DNA from: CANHEE01 sp043777755
Lineage (GTDB): Bacteria > Bacteroidota > Bacteroidia > Chitinophagales > Saprospiraceae
Reading direction: 5' to 3'
Assembly: GCA_043777755.1 (NCBI GenBank)
Contig: JAYWHK010000099.1
Span: 1-11,480, forward strand
DNA: 11,480 nt
Shown: positions 1 through 6,996 of the stretch, piece after piece
Layout of the letters: every line of letters begins with the position of its first letter
Numbering within the stretch: the stretch's first letter is position 1
The notes under the pieces: model-generated
The model's input: only the letters and a program-made list of their open reading frames with translations
The model's database searches: none
What the model was told of the DNA's origin: nothing
Program-made: the position numbers and the translations under genes

Positions 1-72
1 CTACTTTACTTGAAAAACTTAATAGCACAAAATATTGATTATCAAGTAATTATAAAATTTAATTCCGCTTAA
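1..72 (+). CDS. Possible C-terminal tail of an unidentified protein (partial)
   Basis: The first reading frame is open from the window edge for 23 codons and ends at TAA (70-72); the other two plus frames stop within about 40 bases. The residues visible read LLYLKNLIAQNIDYQVIIKF plus three more. The composition is protein-like but too short to assign to any family. It could be chance in AT-rich DNA. It precedes the DUF433-like gene by about 50 bases. Confidence 0.25.
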   Translation, partial: LLYLKNLIAQNIDYQVIIKFNSA

Positions 73-124
73 TAAAACCGTGCCGCTCAGTAGTGGTAAT
101 TTTACAAAAAATTTAAGTAATACA

Positions 125-331
125 ATGAATTGGAAACAACATATACATTCAGATACGTCGGTATTGTTAGGAAAACCTGTGATTAAAGGAACTCGTATTT
201 CCGTGGAACTCCTTTTAGAACTATATAAAAATGGTTGGTCTAACGAAATGATTTTAGAAAGTTATCCTAATTTGAGTAATGAAATTTTGAATTTAATGGC
301 AAATTCACTGTCATTGAGCAAGAATCTATAA
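125..331 (+). CDS. DUF433 family antitoxin-like protein, probably with a frameshifted 3' end
   Basis: This is a small 68-residue protein of the DUF433 family, a winged-helix-like domain usually acting as the DNA-binding antitoxin of VapBC-like (PIN/DUF5615) pairs. The family core is clear: MNWKQHIHSDTSVLLGKPVI, then KGTRISVELLLELYKNGW and a YPNLSNE segment. The ATG at 125 is preferred over a GTG at 80, because the domain begins exactly at MNW and the upstream residues look non-coding. After about residue 60 the protein loses family-like sequence and stops at 329-331. The +1 frame over 310-348 instead reads VIEQESIRQRLL and then a stop, which resembles the expected C-terminal helix, so a one-base loss near 309-313 is likely. 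No toxin gene follows. Function is inferred from the family only. Confidence 0.7.
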   Translation: MNWKQHIHSDTSVLLGKPVIKGTRISVELLLELYKNGWSNEMILESYPNLSNEILNLMANSLSLSKNL

Positions 332-421
332 GACAAAGGTTACTTTAGATAGGATTTTTGACCAGTGGAATGACTTGTTGAAGAATAGATAAATGTTAAG
401 ATTTAAAATTAATAAATTGAT

Positions 422-480
422 TTCACGCACAGATTTTCACGGATTTTTATGTAGAAAATCCGTGAAAATTCGTGCGTGAT
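422..480. repeat. Long imperfect palindrome, possible bidirectional terminator or dispersed repeat
   Basis: The left arm (423-449) and right arm (about 452-480) are near-perfect reverse complements. Each arm reads TCACGCAC, then two or three differing bases, then ATTTTCACGGATTTT, with almost no loop. It lies between the 3' ends of the convergent DUF433-like gene and purH, so it may terminate transcription from both sides. It has no long U-tract of a classic terminator. Motifs of the cacgcagattttcacggat type recur as dispersed repeats in many Bacteroidota genomes, from general recollection rather than a search. Confidence 0.7.
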
Positions 481-526
481 GCGAAGCAACAATAGCAAAC
501 ACTAAAAAAAACAGTATATTTACATC

Positions 527-2047
527 TTAATGTTTAAAATGTCGAATACCTGTCATCACCATTGCCAAACCAACGGAATCACAATAATCAATAGAATCCT
601 TGTCTTTGACAGAGCCGCCAGGCTGCGAAACAGCCGTTACGCCAATACGGTAAGCGATTTCGACACAATCTGGAAAAGGGAAAAAGGCTTCCGATGCCAT
701 TACAGCACCATTTAAGTCAAAACCAAAAGAACGGGCTTTGTTGATGGCGTGTTGCAAAGAGTCTATACGAGAAGTTTGTCCACAACCCATACCAATCATT
801 TGACGATTTTTTACCAAAGCAATGCCGTTTGATTTTAAGTGTTTTACACATTTGATGGCGTACAACAAGTCCTTTGCCTCGGAAAGGGTCGGTTCGTGGT
901 TTGTCACTACTTTTAAATCGTCAAAACCTTCTGTTTTTACGTCGTAATCTTGCTCGATTACACCATTCAGAAGGCTTCTAAATGTTCTTTTTTGTAAATA
1001 GAAGTCCTTGATTTTCAGTAAAGTACGTTGTTTTTTACTGGTCAAAATAGCCAAGGCTTCTGGAGTGAAATTTGGCGCAATCAACACTTCGTAAAATAGC
1101 TGGTTTATTTCGTTGGCAGTAGCTTCGTCAATGGTTGCGTTGGCAATCAAAACACCGCCAAAAGCCGAAACGGGGTCAGAAGCCAAAGCGCATTTCCATG
1201 CTTCGAGAATCGTAGAACGAGTCGCTACACCACAAGCATTGGTATGTTTCAAAACCGCAAAAGTTGGTTCGTCGTTTTTGAATTCGCTCATAAAACCAAC
1301 AGCTGCATCAATGTCCACCAAATTATTGTAAGATACTTCTTTTCCATTTAATTTTTCAAACATGGCATCAAAATCACCATAAAAAACAGCGTTTTGATGT
1401 GGATTTTCACCGTAACGCAAAGGCGTAGAATCGTGGACACTTTGTTTAAAAACGATGTCGCCGCTGCCTTCATTGAAATAACCAAATATTTTAGCATCGT
1501 AATGTGAAGACACTTTAAAAGCACGGCGTGCCAACTCTTTTCTATCTTCAAGGCTTGTATGTCCTTCTTTTTCCTGTAAAATATTGTAAAAAAGCTCGTA
1601 TTCTTCTTTTGAAGCAATACAAACCACATCACGGAAATTCTTTGCAGCCGCACGAATTAGAGAAATTCCACCAATGTCGATTTTTTCGATGATTTCACGC
1701 TCATCTTTTGTTTTGGTCAAAGTTTCCTCAAAAGGGTACAAATCAACAATGACCAAATCCAATTGTGGAATGTTGTATTCCTCCAATTGTGCCAAATGTC
1801 CAGCTTCACGACGAGCCAAAAGTCCTCCAAAAATTTTCGGGTGAAGCGTTTTTACTCGACCATCTAAAATAGAAGGATAAGAAGTCAATTCTTCTACGGC
1901 TTCGACAGGAATCCCAAGGCTCTCAATGTAGGATTGCGTTCCGCCAGTAGAATACAACGTTACGCCATTGGCGTGTAAAGCCCTAATGATGGGTTCAAGA
2001 TTGTCTTTGTGATAGACAGAAACAAGTGCAGATTTTATTTTTATCAT
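527..2047 (-). CDS. purH: Bifunctional AICAR formyltransferase / IMP cyclohydrolase
   Basis: PurH catalyses the last two steps of purine synthesis: it formylates AICAR with 10-formyl-THF, then closes the ring to IMP. The protein has 506 residues, close to bacterial PurH proteins of about 510-530. The N-terminal MGS-like cyclohydrolase domain covers roughly 1-195, with STGGTQ at 33-38, GRVKTLHPKIFGG at 63-75 and the SLIRAAAKN segment at 129-137. The formyltransferase domain fills the rest, with LRYGENPHQ at 210-218, catalytic-type Lys267-His268 in LKHTNACG, DPVSAFGG at 291-298 and QPGGSVKDKD at 475-484. It ends in RHFKH. The ATG at 2047 (MIKIKSALVSVYHK) is chosen over a GTG at 2104, because the extra 19 residues are hydrophobic and unlike the family. 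It is transcribed alone, divergent from the lipoprotein gene. Confidence 0.98.
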   Translation of the reverse strand: MIKIKSALVSVYHKDNLEPIIRALHANGVTLYSTGGTQSYIESLGIPVEAVEELTSYPSILDGRVKTLHPKIFGGLLARREAGHLAQLEEYNIPQLDLVIVDLYPFEETLTKTKDEREIIEKIDIGGISLIRAAAKNFRDVVCIASKEEYELFYNILQEKEGHTSLEDRKELARRAFKVSSHYDAKIFGYFNEGSGDIVFKQSVHDSTPLRYGENPHQNAVFYGDFDAMFEKLNGKEVSYNNLVDIDAAVGFMSEFKNDEPTFAVLKHTNACGVATRSTILEAWKCALASDPVSAFGGVLIANATIDEATANEINQLFYEVLIAPNFTPEALAILTSKKQRTLLKIKDFYLQKRTFRSLLNGVIEQDYDVKTEGFDDLKVVTNHEPTLSEAKDLLYAIKCVKHLKSNGIALVKNRQMIGMGCGQTSRIDSLQHAINKARSFGFDLNGAVMASEAFFPFPDCVEIAYRIGVTAVSQPGGSVKDKDSIDYCDSVGLAMVMTGIRHFKH

Positions 2048-2120
2048 TGTATTTTTTTGTCTTTTTATATAAAAAATAAAAATTGAAGTGCAAAAAGTAG
2101 GCACTCACACAATTTTGCTG

Positions 2121-2128
2121 CAAAAATA
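2121..2128 (-). promoter_or_regulatory. Candidate -7 box for purH
   Basis: On the minus strand this reads TATTTTTG, an exact match to the Bacteroidota primary-sigma -7 consensus TAnnTTTG. It would give a purH leader of roughly 65-70 bases. No convincing -33 TTG was found at the usual distance, so the assignment rests on the -7 match and its position. Confidence 0.4.
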
Positions 2129-2162
2129 CAGTATCATATTTATTTATCGTTTTTTTTCAATG

Positions 2163-2170
2163 TATCTTTG
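2163..2170 (+). promoter_or_regulatory. Candidate -7 box for the lipoprotein-nhaD cluster
   Basis: TATCTTTG matches the TAnnTTTG consensus exactly and is followed by CA, a common Bacteroidota arrangement. The box ends 17 bases before the ATG at 2188, so the leader would be very short, about 10-14 bases. No good -33 element is visible. It is back to back with the candidate purH promoter. Confidence 0.5.
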
Positions 2171-2187
2171 CAAAAAATTTTTTAAGA

Positions 2188-2685
2188 ATGAAAAAAATAT
2201 TACTCCTCCTTTCTATTTTAAGTATTTTTGCTTGTGTTGATTCAAAACGCCAAGAAGCAATTGATAAAATCAAAGATGCAGAAAAAAAATTAACTGCTAA
2301 CTTGGCAAACCTTGATATCAATGCTGCCAAAGCACTGATTAAAGAATACGATACTTTCATTGTGGCATATCCGAAAGACACTTCGGCAGCCAATATGATG
2401 TTCAAGGCAGGTGATTTGTCGCAAGGTATTGGCGAATATGGTAAAGCCATCAAATATTGGGGCGATTTGCGTGAAGGCTTTCCAACGTATCGTTTGACAC
2501 CCGATGGAATGTTTTTGCAAGCCTTTACGTATGAAAATAGTTTGCAAGACAAGGACAACGCCAAGCGTTATTATATGATGTTTTTGGAAAAATACCCGAA
2601 ACACGAGCTGGCAGCTTCCGCTAAAACAGCTTTGGAGCAAATTGATATTCCATTGGAAGAATTGGTAAAAAGTTTTCAGAAGTAA
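2188..2685 (+). CDS. TPR-containing outer-membrane-type lipoprotein (YbgF/BamD-like helical repeats)
   Basis: This is a 165-residue exported protein of unknown specific role. The N-terminus MKKILLLLSILSIFAC is a lipoprotein signal with Cys16 as the probable lipidated residue; the lipobox is IFAC, with an unusual Phe at -2. The mature part is helical. It holds tetratricopeptide-like repeats, visible as YPKDTSAANMMFKAGDL (about 60-76), GEYGKAIKYWGDLREGFP (82-99) and DNAKRYYMMFLEKYPKHELA (122-141). The YPK / A-x2-A pattern is that of YbgF- and BamD-type TPRs. Residues 20-55 form a charged helix that could be a coiled coil. It lies only 18 bases upstream of nhaD and so is probably co-transcribed with it. 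It is likely anchored in the envelope as a scaffold, which is inference. Confidence 0.8.
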   Translation: MKKILLLLSILSIFACVDSKRQEAIDKIKDAEKKLTANLANLDINAAKALIKEYDTFIVAYPKDTSAANMMFKAGDLSQGIGEYGKAIKYWGDLREGFPTYRLTPDGMFLQAFTYENSLQDKDNAKRYYMMFLEKYPKHELAASAKTALEQIDIPLEELVKSFQK

Positions 2686-2703
2686 CAAATTTAGAATTTA
2701 GAA

Positions 2704-3966
2704 ATGCAAATCGCTATCTTATTAATTTTTATTTTAGGCTATATTGCCATTGCGCTCGAACACAGCATCAATGTCAATAAGGCGGCAAGTGCTTTGCTAA
2801 CGGGCGTATTGTGTTGGACGGTGTATAGTGTAAATCAACCTGATTCGCATATTGTTACGCATGAATTGATGGAACATTTGGGCGAAATTGCGGGCATTTT
2901 ATTTTTTCTTTTGGGCGCAATGACAGTGGTAGAGTTGATAGACGCTCATGATGGTTTTCAGATTGTTACAGACCAAATCAAAACTAAAAAAGTCAAGCAT
3001 TTGCTTTGGATTATAGCGATTTTTACTTTTTTTTTGTCAGCAATACTTGACAATTTAACGACAACGATTGTCATTGTTTCTTTGTTACGCAAAATAATTG
3101 GCGACAGAGAACAACGCCTTTTTTTTACAGGGATTACGGTTATTGCTGCAAATGCAGGTGGTGCATGGTCGCCTTTAGGTGATGTAACGACCACGATGCT
3201 TTGGATTGGCGGACAAATTACACCCTTAAATATCATTTCAAAATTATTTTTACCAAGTTTGTTTTGCTTGTTAGTTCCTGTTTTTATTGTTTCTTTTCGC
3301 TTGAAAGGAAATGTACAAACGCCTGAAAATGAAGCTGTTAAATTAACAACAACCGCCTTTGAAAGGTCTTTGGTTTTGGGTACAGGTTTGGGTATTTTGT
3401 TGTTTGTTCCACTATTCAAAAGTATTACGCATCTACCGCCTTTTATGGCGATGTTGCTTGGTTTGGGTTTTATTTGGACGATTACAGAGCTGATTCACAA
3501 AGGAAAAAGCAACGAAGACAAAGATTTTTTGACCGTTACGTATGCGTTACGAAAAGTTGATACGCCCAGTATTTTGTTTTTTTTAGGTATTTTGATTAGT
3601 ATTTCTGCGCTCCAAACTTCGGGGCAATTGGCGCAAGCCGCTACTTGGCTAACTCAAAATATTGGCAACGATTCCGTTATTGTTTTGGCAATAGGTTTGC
3701 TTTCCGCTTTGGTGGACAATGTACCCTTAGTGGCTGCCGTACAAGGAATGTACAGCTTGGAACAATACCCTACGGATCACTTTTTTTGGGAATTTTTGGC
3801 TTACGCAACGGGAACAGGAGGCAGTGTCTTGATTATTGGTTCTGCTGCTGGAGTTGCAGCGATGGGCATGGAAAACATTGATTTTTTTTGGTATTTCAAA
3901 CGGATTTCATGGTTGGCATTGTTGGGTTATTTCACTGGCGCATTGGTGTATATTGTTATGAATTAG
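2704..3966 (+). CDS. nhaD: NhaD-type Na+/H+ antiporter
   Basis: This 420-residue inner-membrane protein of the NhaD / ion-transporter superfamily expels Na+ (or Li+) in exchange for H+, giving salt and pH tolerance. About a dozen hydrophobic segments are visible. The family's two inverted halves each show a paired motif. In the first half these are SAILDNLTTTIV (112-123) and AANAGGAWSPLGDVTTTMLW (148-167). In the second they are SALVDNVPLVAA (334-345) and TGTGGSVLIIGSAAGVAAMG (369-388). Asp116 and Asp339 in the DN pairs and Asp160 are the probable ion-binding acids. The membrane-proximal FFLLGAMTVVELIDAHDGF (67-85) is also typical. It is the middle gene of the plus-strand cluster; the gap to the next gene is 37 bases. 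Confidence 0.92.
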   Translation: MQIAILLIFILGYIAIALEHSINVNKAASALLTGVLCWTVYSVNQPDSHIVTHELMEHLGEIAGILFFLLGAMTVVELIDAHDGFQIVTDQIKTKKVKHLLWIIAIFTFFLSAILDNLTTTIVIVSLLRKIIGDREQRLFFTGITVIAANAGGAWSPLGDVTTTMLWIGGQITPLNIISKLFLPSLFCLLVPVFIVSFRLKGNVQTPENEAVKLTTTAFERSLVLGTGLGILLFVPLFKSITHLPPFMAMLLGLGFIWTITELIHKGKSNEDKDFLTVTYALRKVDTPSILFFLGILISISALQTSGQLAQAATWLTQNIGNDSVIVLAIGLLSALVDNVPLVAAVQGMYSLEQYPTDHFFWEFLAYATGTGGSVLIIGSAAGVAAMGMENIDFFWYFKRISWLALLGYFTGALVYIVMN

Positions 3967-4003
3967 GTTTTTAAGTATAAAAATATTTGGGTTAAATTTT
4001 ACT

Positions 4004-5002
4004 ATGAAAAAAATAAAAATTGCACTTTTGGGTGTTGGTCATTTAGGAAAATTTCATTTGAATTGTATCAAAATGACACCAGAATTGGAGTTGGTGGGTT
4101 GTTATGATGCCAACGAAAAAACTGCGCAAAAGCTAAGCGAAGAACATCAAATTCCTTTTTTTAAAGATATTGATGAACTCATCGCTTTGGCTGATGCCGT
4201 GGATATTGTAACGCCAACAACAACGCATTTTGCTTTGGCTAAAAAAGCAATTGAAGCAAAAAAACATATTTTTATTGAAAAACCTGTCACAGAAACCGTT
4301 GAAGAAGCGGAATATTTATTGGAGCAAAGTAGGAATTTAGGACTAAAAATTCAAGTCGGACACGTTGAAAGGTTTAATCCTGCACTATTGGCAATTGCAG
4401 ATATTCCCTTGAATCCGCTTTTTGTGGAAGCGCACCGTTTGGCAATTTTTAATCCAAGAGGTACAGACGTTTCGGTGGTTTTGGATTTGATGATACACGA
4501 TTTGGATATTGTGTTGAGTATCGTAAAATCCAAAGTAAAAACGATTCATGCCAGCGGCGTTCCTATTGTCAGCAAAACTTCTGACATTGTGAATGCACGA
4601 ATCGAATTTGAAAATGGTTGTGTTGCAAACCTCACCGCAAGTAGAATTTCTATGAAAAACATGAGAAAAGTACGTCTTTTTCAACGTGATGCTTATTTTT
4701 CTCTTGATTTTATGGAAAAAAATGCACAAGCCATTCGTCTTTTTGATGCGGATTCTCCTGATGCGCCCGAAGATTTTTTGATGGAAATCGAAACGGCAAC
4801 AGGCACAAAAAGAATCCATGCGTCTATGCCAGAAGTGGAAGCGAGCAATGCGATTCAAATGGAATTGGCTTCTTTTGCTAAAAGTATTTTATACGATTTG
4901 CCACCAAAAGTAGATATTTCTGATGGTTACGAAGCCTTGAAAGTAGCATACTTGATTGAAGAAGATGTGCAGAAAAGAATGGCGGAACAGCAAGTAGGAT
5001 AG
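4004..5002 (+). CDS. Gfo/Idh/MocA family NAD(P)-dependent oxidoreductase
   Basis: This is a 332-residue cytosolic dehydrogenase. The N-terminal Rossmann fold starts at residue 3 with IALLGVGHLGKFH, giving a GxGxxG loop at 10-15. The family signature EKP lies at 92-94 inside HIFIEKPVTETVEEAEYLL. The C-terminal substrate domain has VGHVERFNPALLA (118-130) and DLMIHDLDI (161-169), with His165 and Asp166 in the usual catalytic position. The VGHxERFNPA motif resembles GnnA-type UDP-GlcNAc 3-dehydrogenases and related sugar-nucleotide enzymes, but no GnnB-like aminotransferase or lpx gene is nearby, so the substrate is unknown. It is the last gene of the cluster, followed by a hairpin terminator 55 bases downstream. 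Confidence 0.9.
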   Translation: MKKIKIALLGVGHLGKFHLNCIKMTPELELVGCYDANEKTAQKLSEEHQIPFFKDIDELIALADAVDIVTPTTTHFALAKKAIEAKKHIFIEKPVTETVEEAEYLLEQSRNLGLKIQVGHVERFNPALLAIADIPLNPLFVEAHRLAIFNPRGTDVSVVLDLMIHDLDIVLSIVKSKVKTIHASGVPIVSKTSDIVNARIEFENGCVANLTASRISMKNMRKVRLFQRDAYFSLDFMEKNAQAIRLFDADSPDAPEDFLMEIETATGTKRIHASMPEVEASNAIQMELASFAKSILYDLPPKVDISDGYEALKVAYLIEEDVQKRMAEQQVG

Positions 5003-5045
5003 TCAAAAATAGTTGTAAGTCAGTAAGTCGTAAGTCAAAATAGTT
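5001..5045. repeat. Short direct repeats after the oxidoreductase gene
   Basis: Three copies of GTAAGTC lie at 5015-5021, 5023-5029 and 5030-5036. They are flanked by a direct repeat AGTCAAAAATAGTT (5001-5014) and AGTCAAAATAGTT (5033-5045), and the first of these overlaps the stop codon. It looks like simple slippage or microsatellite material; no function is apparent. Confidence 0.6.
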
Positions 5046-5056
5046 ATTTATACAAT

Positions 5057-5098
5057 AAAAAAGCCTAAGAAAGCATGACACTTTTTAGGCTTTTTTTT
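5057..5098. terminator. Bidirectional intrinsic terminator
   Basis: A 12-base stem, AAAAAAGCCTAA (5057-5068) with TTAGGCTTTTTT (5085-5096), has a loop of about 16 bases and T-runs on both strands. It lies between the 3' ends of the plus-strand oxidoreductase gene and the minus-strand adhesin-like gene, so it can end transcription from both directions. Confidence 0.88.
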
Positions 5099-5166
5099 AT
5101 TCAAATTCACTGTTCTACTTTCTAAAAATCACACTAAATTAGCATAATTATTCATTTTTAATTAAC

Positions 5167-6069
5167 TCAATTCACCACTTTTACATTTCCCATATTGACT
5201 TTTATCGTAATCATCTGTTGGGTGTTTTGAGGTTTTAAATAAGCACTTTTTCCGTTAGAGCCATTGTCATTGATGCTAAAAGAAAGGTTTTGCGGAAGGG
5301 AAATTTCACCACCTTTTGCACTCAAATCGTAGTTGTAGGCACGTCCCATTGGGTAAAAAGTAACGTCTGAATTTTCACCAAAAACATTAAGATTTACCTG
5401 CCCTGCATCAGCCATAATGCTTGCTTTTCCATAATACATATTTAGATTATATGAGCCTTTTATTTGTGTCAAAGTTACATTGCTACGACGGGCATTGATG
5501 CGAACATCACCATCTAATTGCTTGCCTACAACATCTCCAAAACGGCTATCCACATTGATTTTTCCTTTCAAATTTTGGAGTGTTACGCTACAAAATTTCG
5601 TTTGTGATTGCAAAAAATTCATCAAATTGCTGATATTTGCCTTTCCAAAGCTATTTTTCAAAGCAACAGCGCATTGCGAAGGAACATAGATGCGGTAAGA
5701 CGTTTTTAGACTTGACTTTGGTTTTTCGCCATTGTTGTAAGGCTTGGTGTAATTCCGCAAAATCACTTTTCTACCTTGCACCTCGGCATCAAAATGCACT
5801 TGTTCGAGGTCACGTTTTGCTTCTTCTAAATTAGGATTTTTTGAGGTGATTTCGACCATGACTTTGACCACGCTGTTAGCTCCAGCTTGCACGATAACAT
5901 CAGCTTTTTCGCCTTCTATGCTCAACTCATAGCCAGCTTTGTAAGGCAGTGTTTTTTCGATACTTTTGACTGCAACTTCCAGCGTGGTTTGTGCCAAAGC
6001 TGTATATGAAACTGTAAACCCTATTATGCTACAAATTGCAAAACGGTAAAATTTAGAATGTAAAACCAT
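5167..6069 (-). CDS. Exported DUF4097-like beta-repeat protein
   Basis: This 300-residue protein starts with the signal peptide MVLHSKFYRFAICSIIGFTV, continuing SYTALA, with cleavage likely before Gln27. The ATG at 6069 is chosen over a TTG at 6093: it starts just after the stop of the upstream gene and gives a proper signal peptide. The mature part is beta-rich, with short repeating strands typical of DUF4097/DUF2807 (GIN-domain) putative adhesins. Examples are SFGKANISNL, SRFGDVVGKQLDGDVRINA, RRSNVTLTQIKG and MYYGKASIMADAGQVNLNVF, which suggest a right-handed beta helix. No catalytic residues are recognised. It is the third gene of the sigma / anti-sigma operon and is probably an envelope or surface effector or target of that regulator. 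The ligand is unknown. Confidence 0.75.
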   Translation of the reverse strand: MVLHSKFYRFAICSIIGFTVSYTALAQTTLEVAVKSIEKTLPYKAGYELSIEGEKADVIVQAGANSVVKVMVEITSKNPNLEEAKRDLEQVHFDAEVQGRKVILRNYTKPYNNGEKPKSSLKTSYRIYVPSQCAVALKNSFGKANISNLMNFLQSQTKFCSVTLQNLKGKINVDSRFGDVVGKQLDGDVRINARRSNVTLTQIKGSYNLNMYYGKASIMADAGQVNLNVFGENSDVTFYPMGRAYNYDLSAKGGEISLPQNLSFSINDNGSNGKSAYLKPQNTQQMITIKVNMGNVKVVN

Positions 6070-6079
6070 TTTTATTTTT

Positions 6080-6883
6080 TTAAATAATTGCAATAATTTT
6101 TTTCAAAACCTCTGTTCTTTCTTGTTCGATGCTACTCAATTGTTGGAGCAAAGTCGCATCAGTTCCATACTGCCCGATGGCTTCTTTGAGTTCCGAATAA
6201 GCACTGTTCAACTCGTCCAATTCACTTTTCAACGTTTTTACTTCAGGTTGCTCACAGATAAAACTTTGTTTTTGGCAAATGTCTTCTACCATTGCAAAGG
6301 CTTGCTCATCTTCGGCATCTATTTTAGCATTGTTTTTCAAGAGTTCATCATCAACAACTTCTTTTGTAAAAGCCAATTCGATGCTGTCTTGCGAAGGTTT
6401 GTTGGCATAATACAAAATACCCAGAGTCATTATCAATCCAATCATTGCTGCGGCAGCTGCCAATCTTGTATCCGAAATTACCCTTAAAATTGCTGTTCGT
6501 CGAGCAGGTAATTCTTGTATGATTTTCATAAAAACCACTGGTGGTGGCTCATGTTTCGCTAAATTTTTTAAAGCATTTTTTAACTTAATATCCTCATTGT
6601 CAATATTTTGTAAAGTAGTATCAACATTTTTCCAAACTTGTATTGAAGGCTCATATTGTGTTAAACGCTGCAAAGCATTTTGCAATTTTAGAGATTCTTG
6701 TTCTGCCAATTGCAAGGTATTTTCCACTTTGTTCCAAACCTGTGTCGCTGGCTCATGCTTCGGCAACAAAGCCAATGCTGCGTGCAACTTGCTTTGTTCA
6801 GCCTCTTCTGTATTCAGCTGCGACTCGATATTTTTCCAAAGCCAGTCTTCTGGCTCGTAATGTGGAAGATTTTTAATTGTCAT
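6080..6883 (-). CDS. Single-pass membrane protein with tandem 34-residue repeats, probable anti-sigma factor
   Basis: This 267-residue protein has no signal peptide. The N-terminal cytoplasmic half holds four copies of a 34-residue module beginning at residues 6, 40, 74 and 108 (the last partial). The core is L-x-x-(H/Y)-E-P-x4-(W/F)-x-(K/N)-(V/I), with EP at 10, 44, 78, 112 and the aromatic at 16, 50, 84, 118. One transmembrane helix follows at about 141-160. The outside part carries two Cys (203 and 210) and a charged, probably coiled-coil helix at about 214-265. The zinc-binding HxxxCxxC motif of common ZAS anti-sigma factors is absent. Position directly after an ECF sigma gene and the membrane topology suggest anti-sigma function; this is inference. 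The stop codon lies 10 bases before the next ATG. Confidence 0.7.
   Translation of the reverse strand: MTIKNLPHYEPEDWLWKNIESQLNTEEAEQSKLHAALALLPKHEPATQVWNKVENTLQLAEQESLKLQNALQRLTQYEPSIQVWKNVDTTLQNIDNEDIKLKNALKNLAKHEPPPVVFMKIIQELPARRTAILRVISDTRLAAAAAMIGLIMTLGILYYANKPSQDSIELAFTKEVVDDELLKNNAKIDAEDEQAFAMVEDICQKQSFICEQPEVKTLKSELDELNSAYSELKEAIGQYGTDATLLQQLSSIEQERTEVLKKIIAII
6509..6868 (-). repeat. Coding tandem repeat, 102-base period (3.5 copies)
   Basis: The unit begins at about 6868, 6766, 6664 and 6562 on the minus strand and encodes the 34-residue modules of the membrane protein. The period is exact at residue level, with no insertions between copies. Copies 2 and 3 still share stretches of base identity (for example TTCCAAAC and GGCTCAT at matching offsets), so this is old duplication of a coding module rather than a recent expansion. 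Confidence 0.85.
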
Positions 6884-6928
6884 TTACAAATAAATGTTAG
6901 ATTGTTTGAATGTTAGACTTAGTGTATT

Positions 6929-6936
6929 CAAAAGTA
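6929..6936 (-). promoter_or_regulatory. Candidate promoter for the anti-sigma-like gene
   Basis: On the minus strand this reads TACTTTTG, an exact TAnnTTTG -7 box. A TTG lies 16 bases upstream of it, slightly closer than usual for Bacteroidota. Transcription would start about 40 bases before the ATG at 6883, downstream of the 148-base element. It would permit expression independent of the sigma gene. Confidence 0.4.
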
Positions 6937-6996
6937 TTGCAAATGCTATCGCCAAAAATGATGATAAATTTTGCTCCGCAAAGGTTTTAGTTTTGT

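Noticed and set aside
1348..1653. 101-residue reading frame on the minus strand inside purH
   Set aside because: It is in another frame of a gene with strong, uninterrupted family similarity; it has no recognisable domain and the composition of a shadow frame.
2048..2104. N-terminal extension of PurH from a GTG codon
   Set aside because: The 19 extra residues do not fit the PurH family, the family start MIKIKSALVS lies at an ATG with A-rich upstream sequence, and a promoter-like box lies just upstream.
2157..2688. Two minus-strand reading frames opposite the TPR lipoprotein gene
   Set aside because: They mirror the coding gene on the other strand and show no domain or start context; the plus-strand lipoprotein is clearly the real gene.
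6070..6093. TTG start for the DUF4097-like gene, overlapping the upstream stop
   Set aside because: A good ATG follows at 6069 with a proper signal peptide; the eight extra residues add nothing.
6509..6868. CRISPR-like periodic repeat
   Set aside because: The 102-base period is entirely within an open reading frame and is conserved at the protein level, with no repeat-spacer structure.
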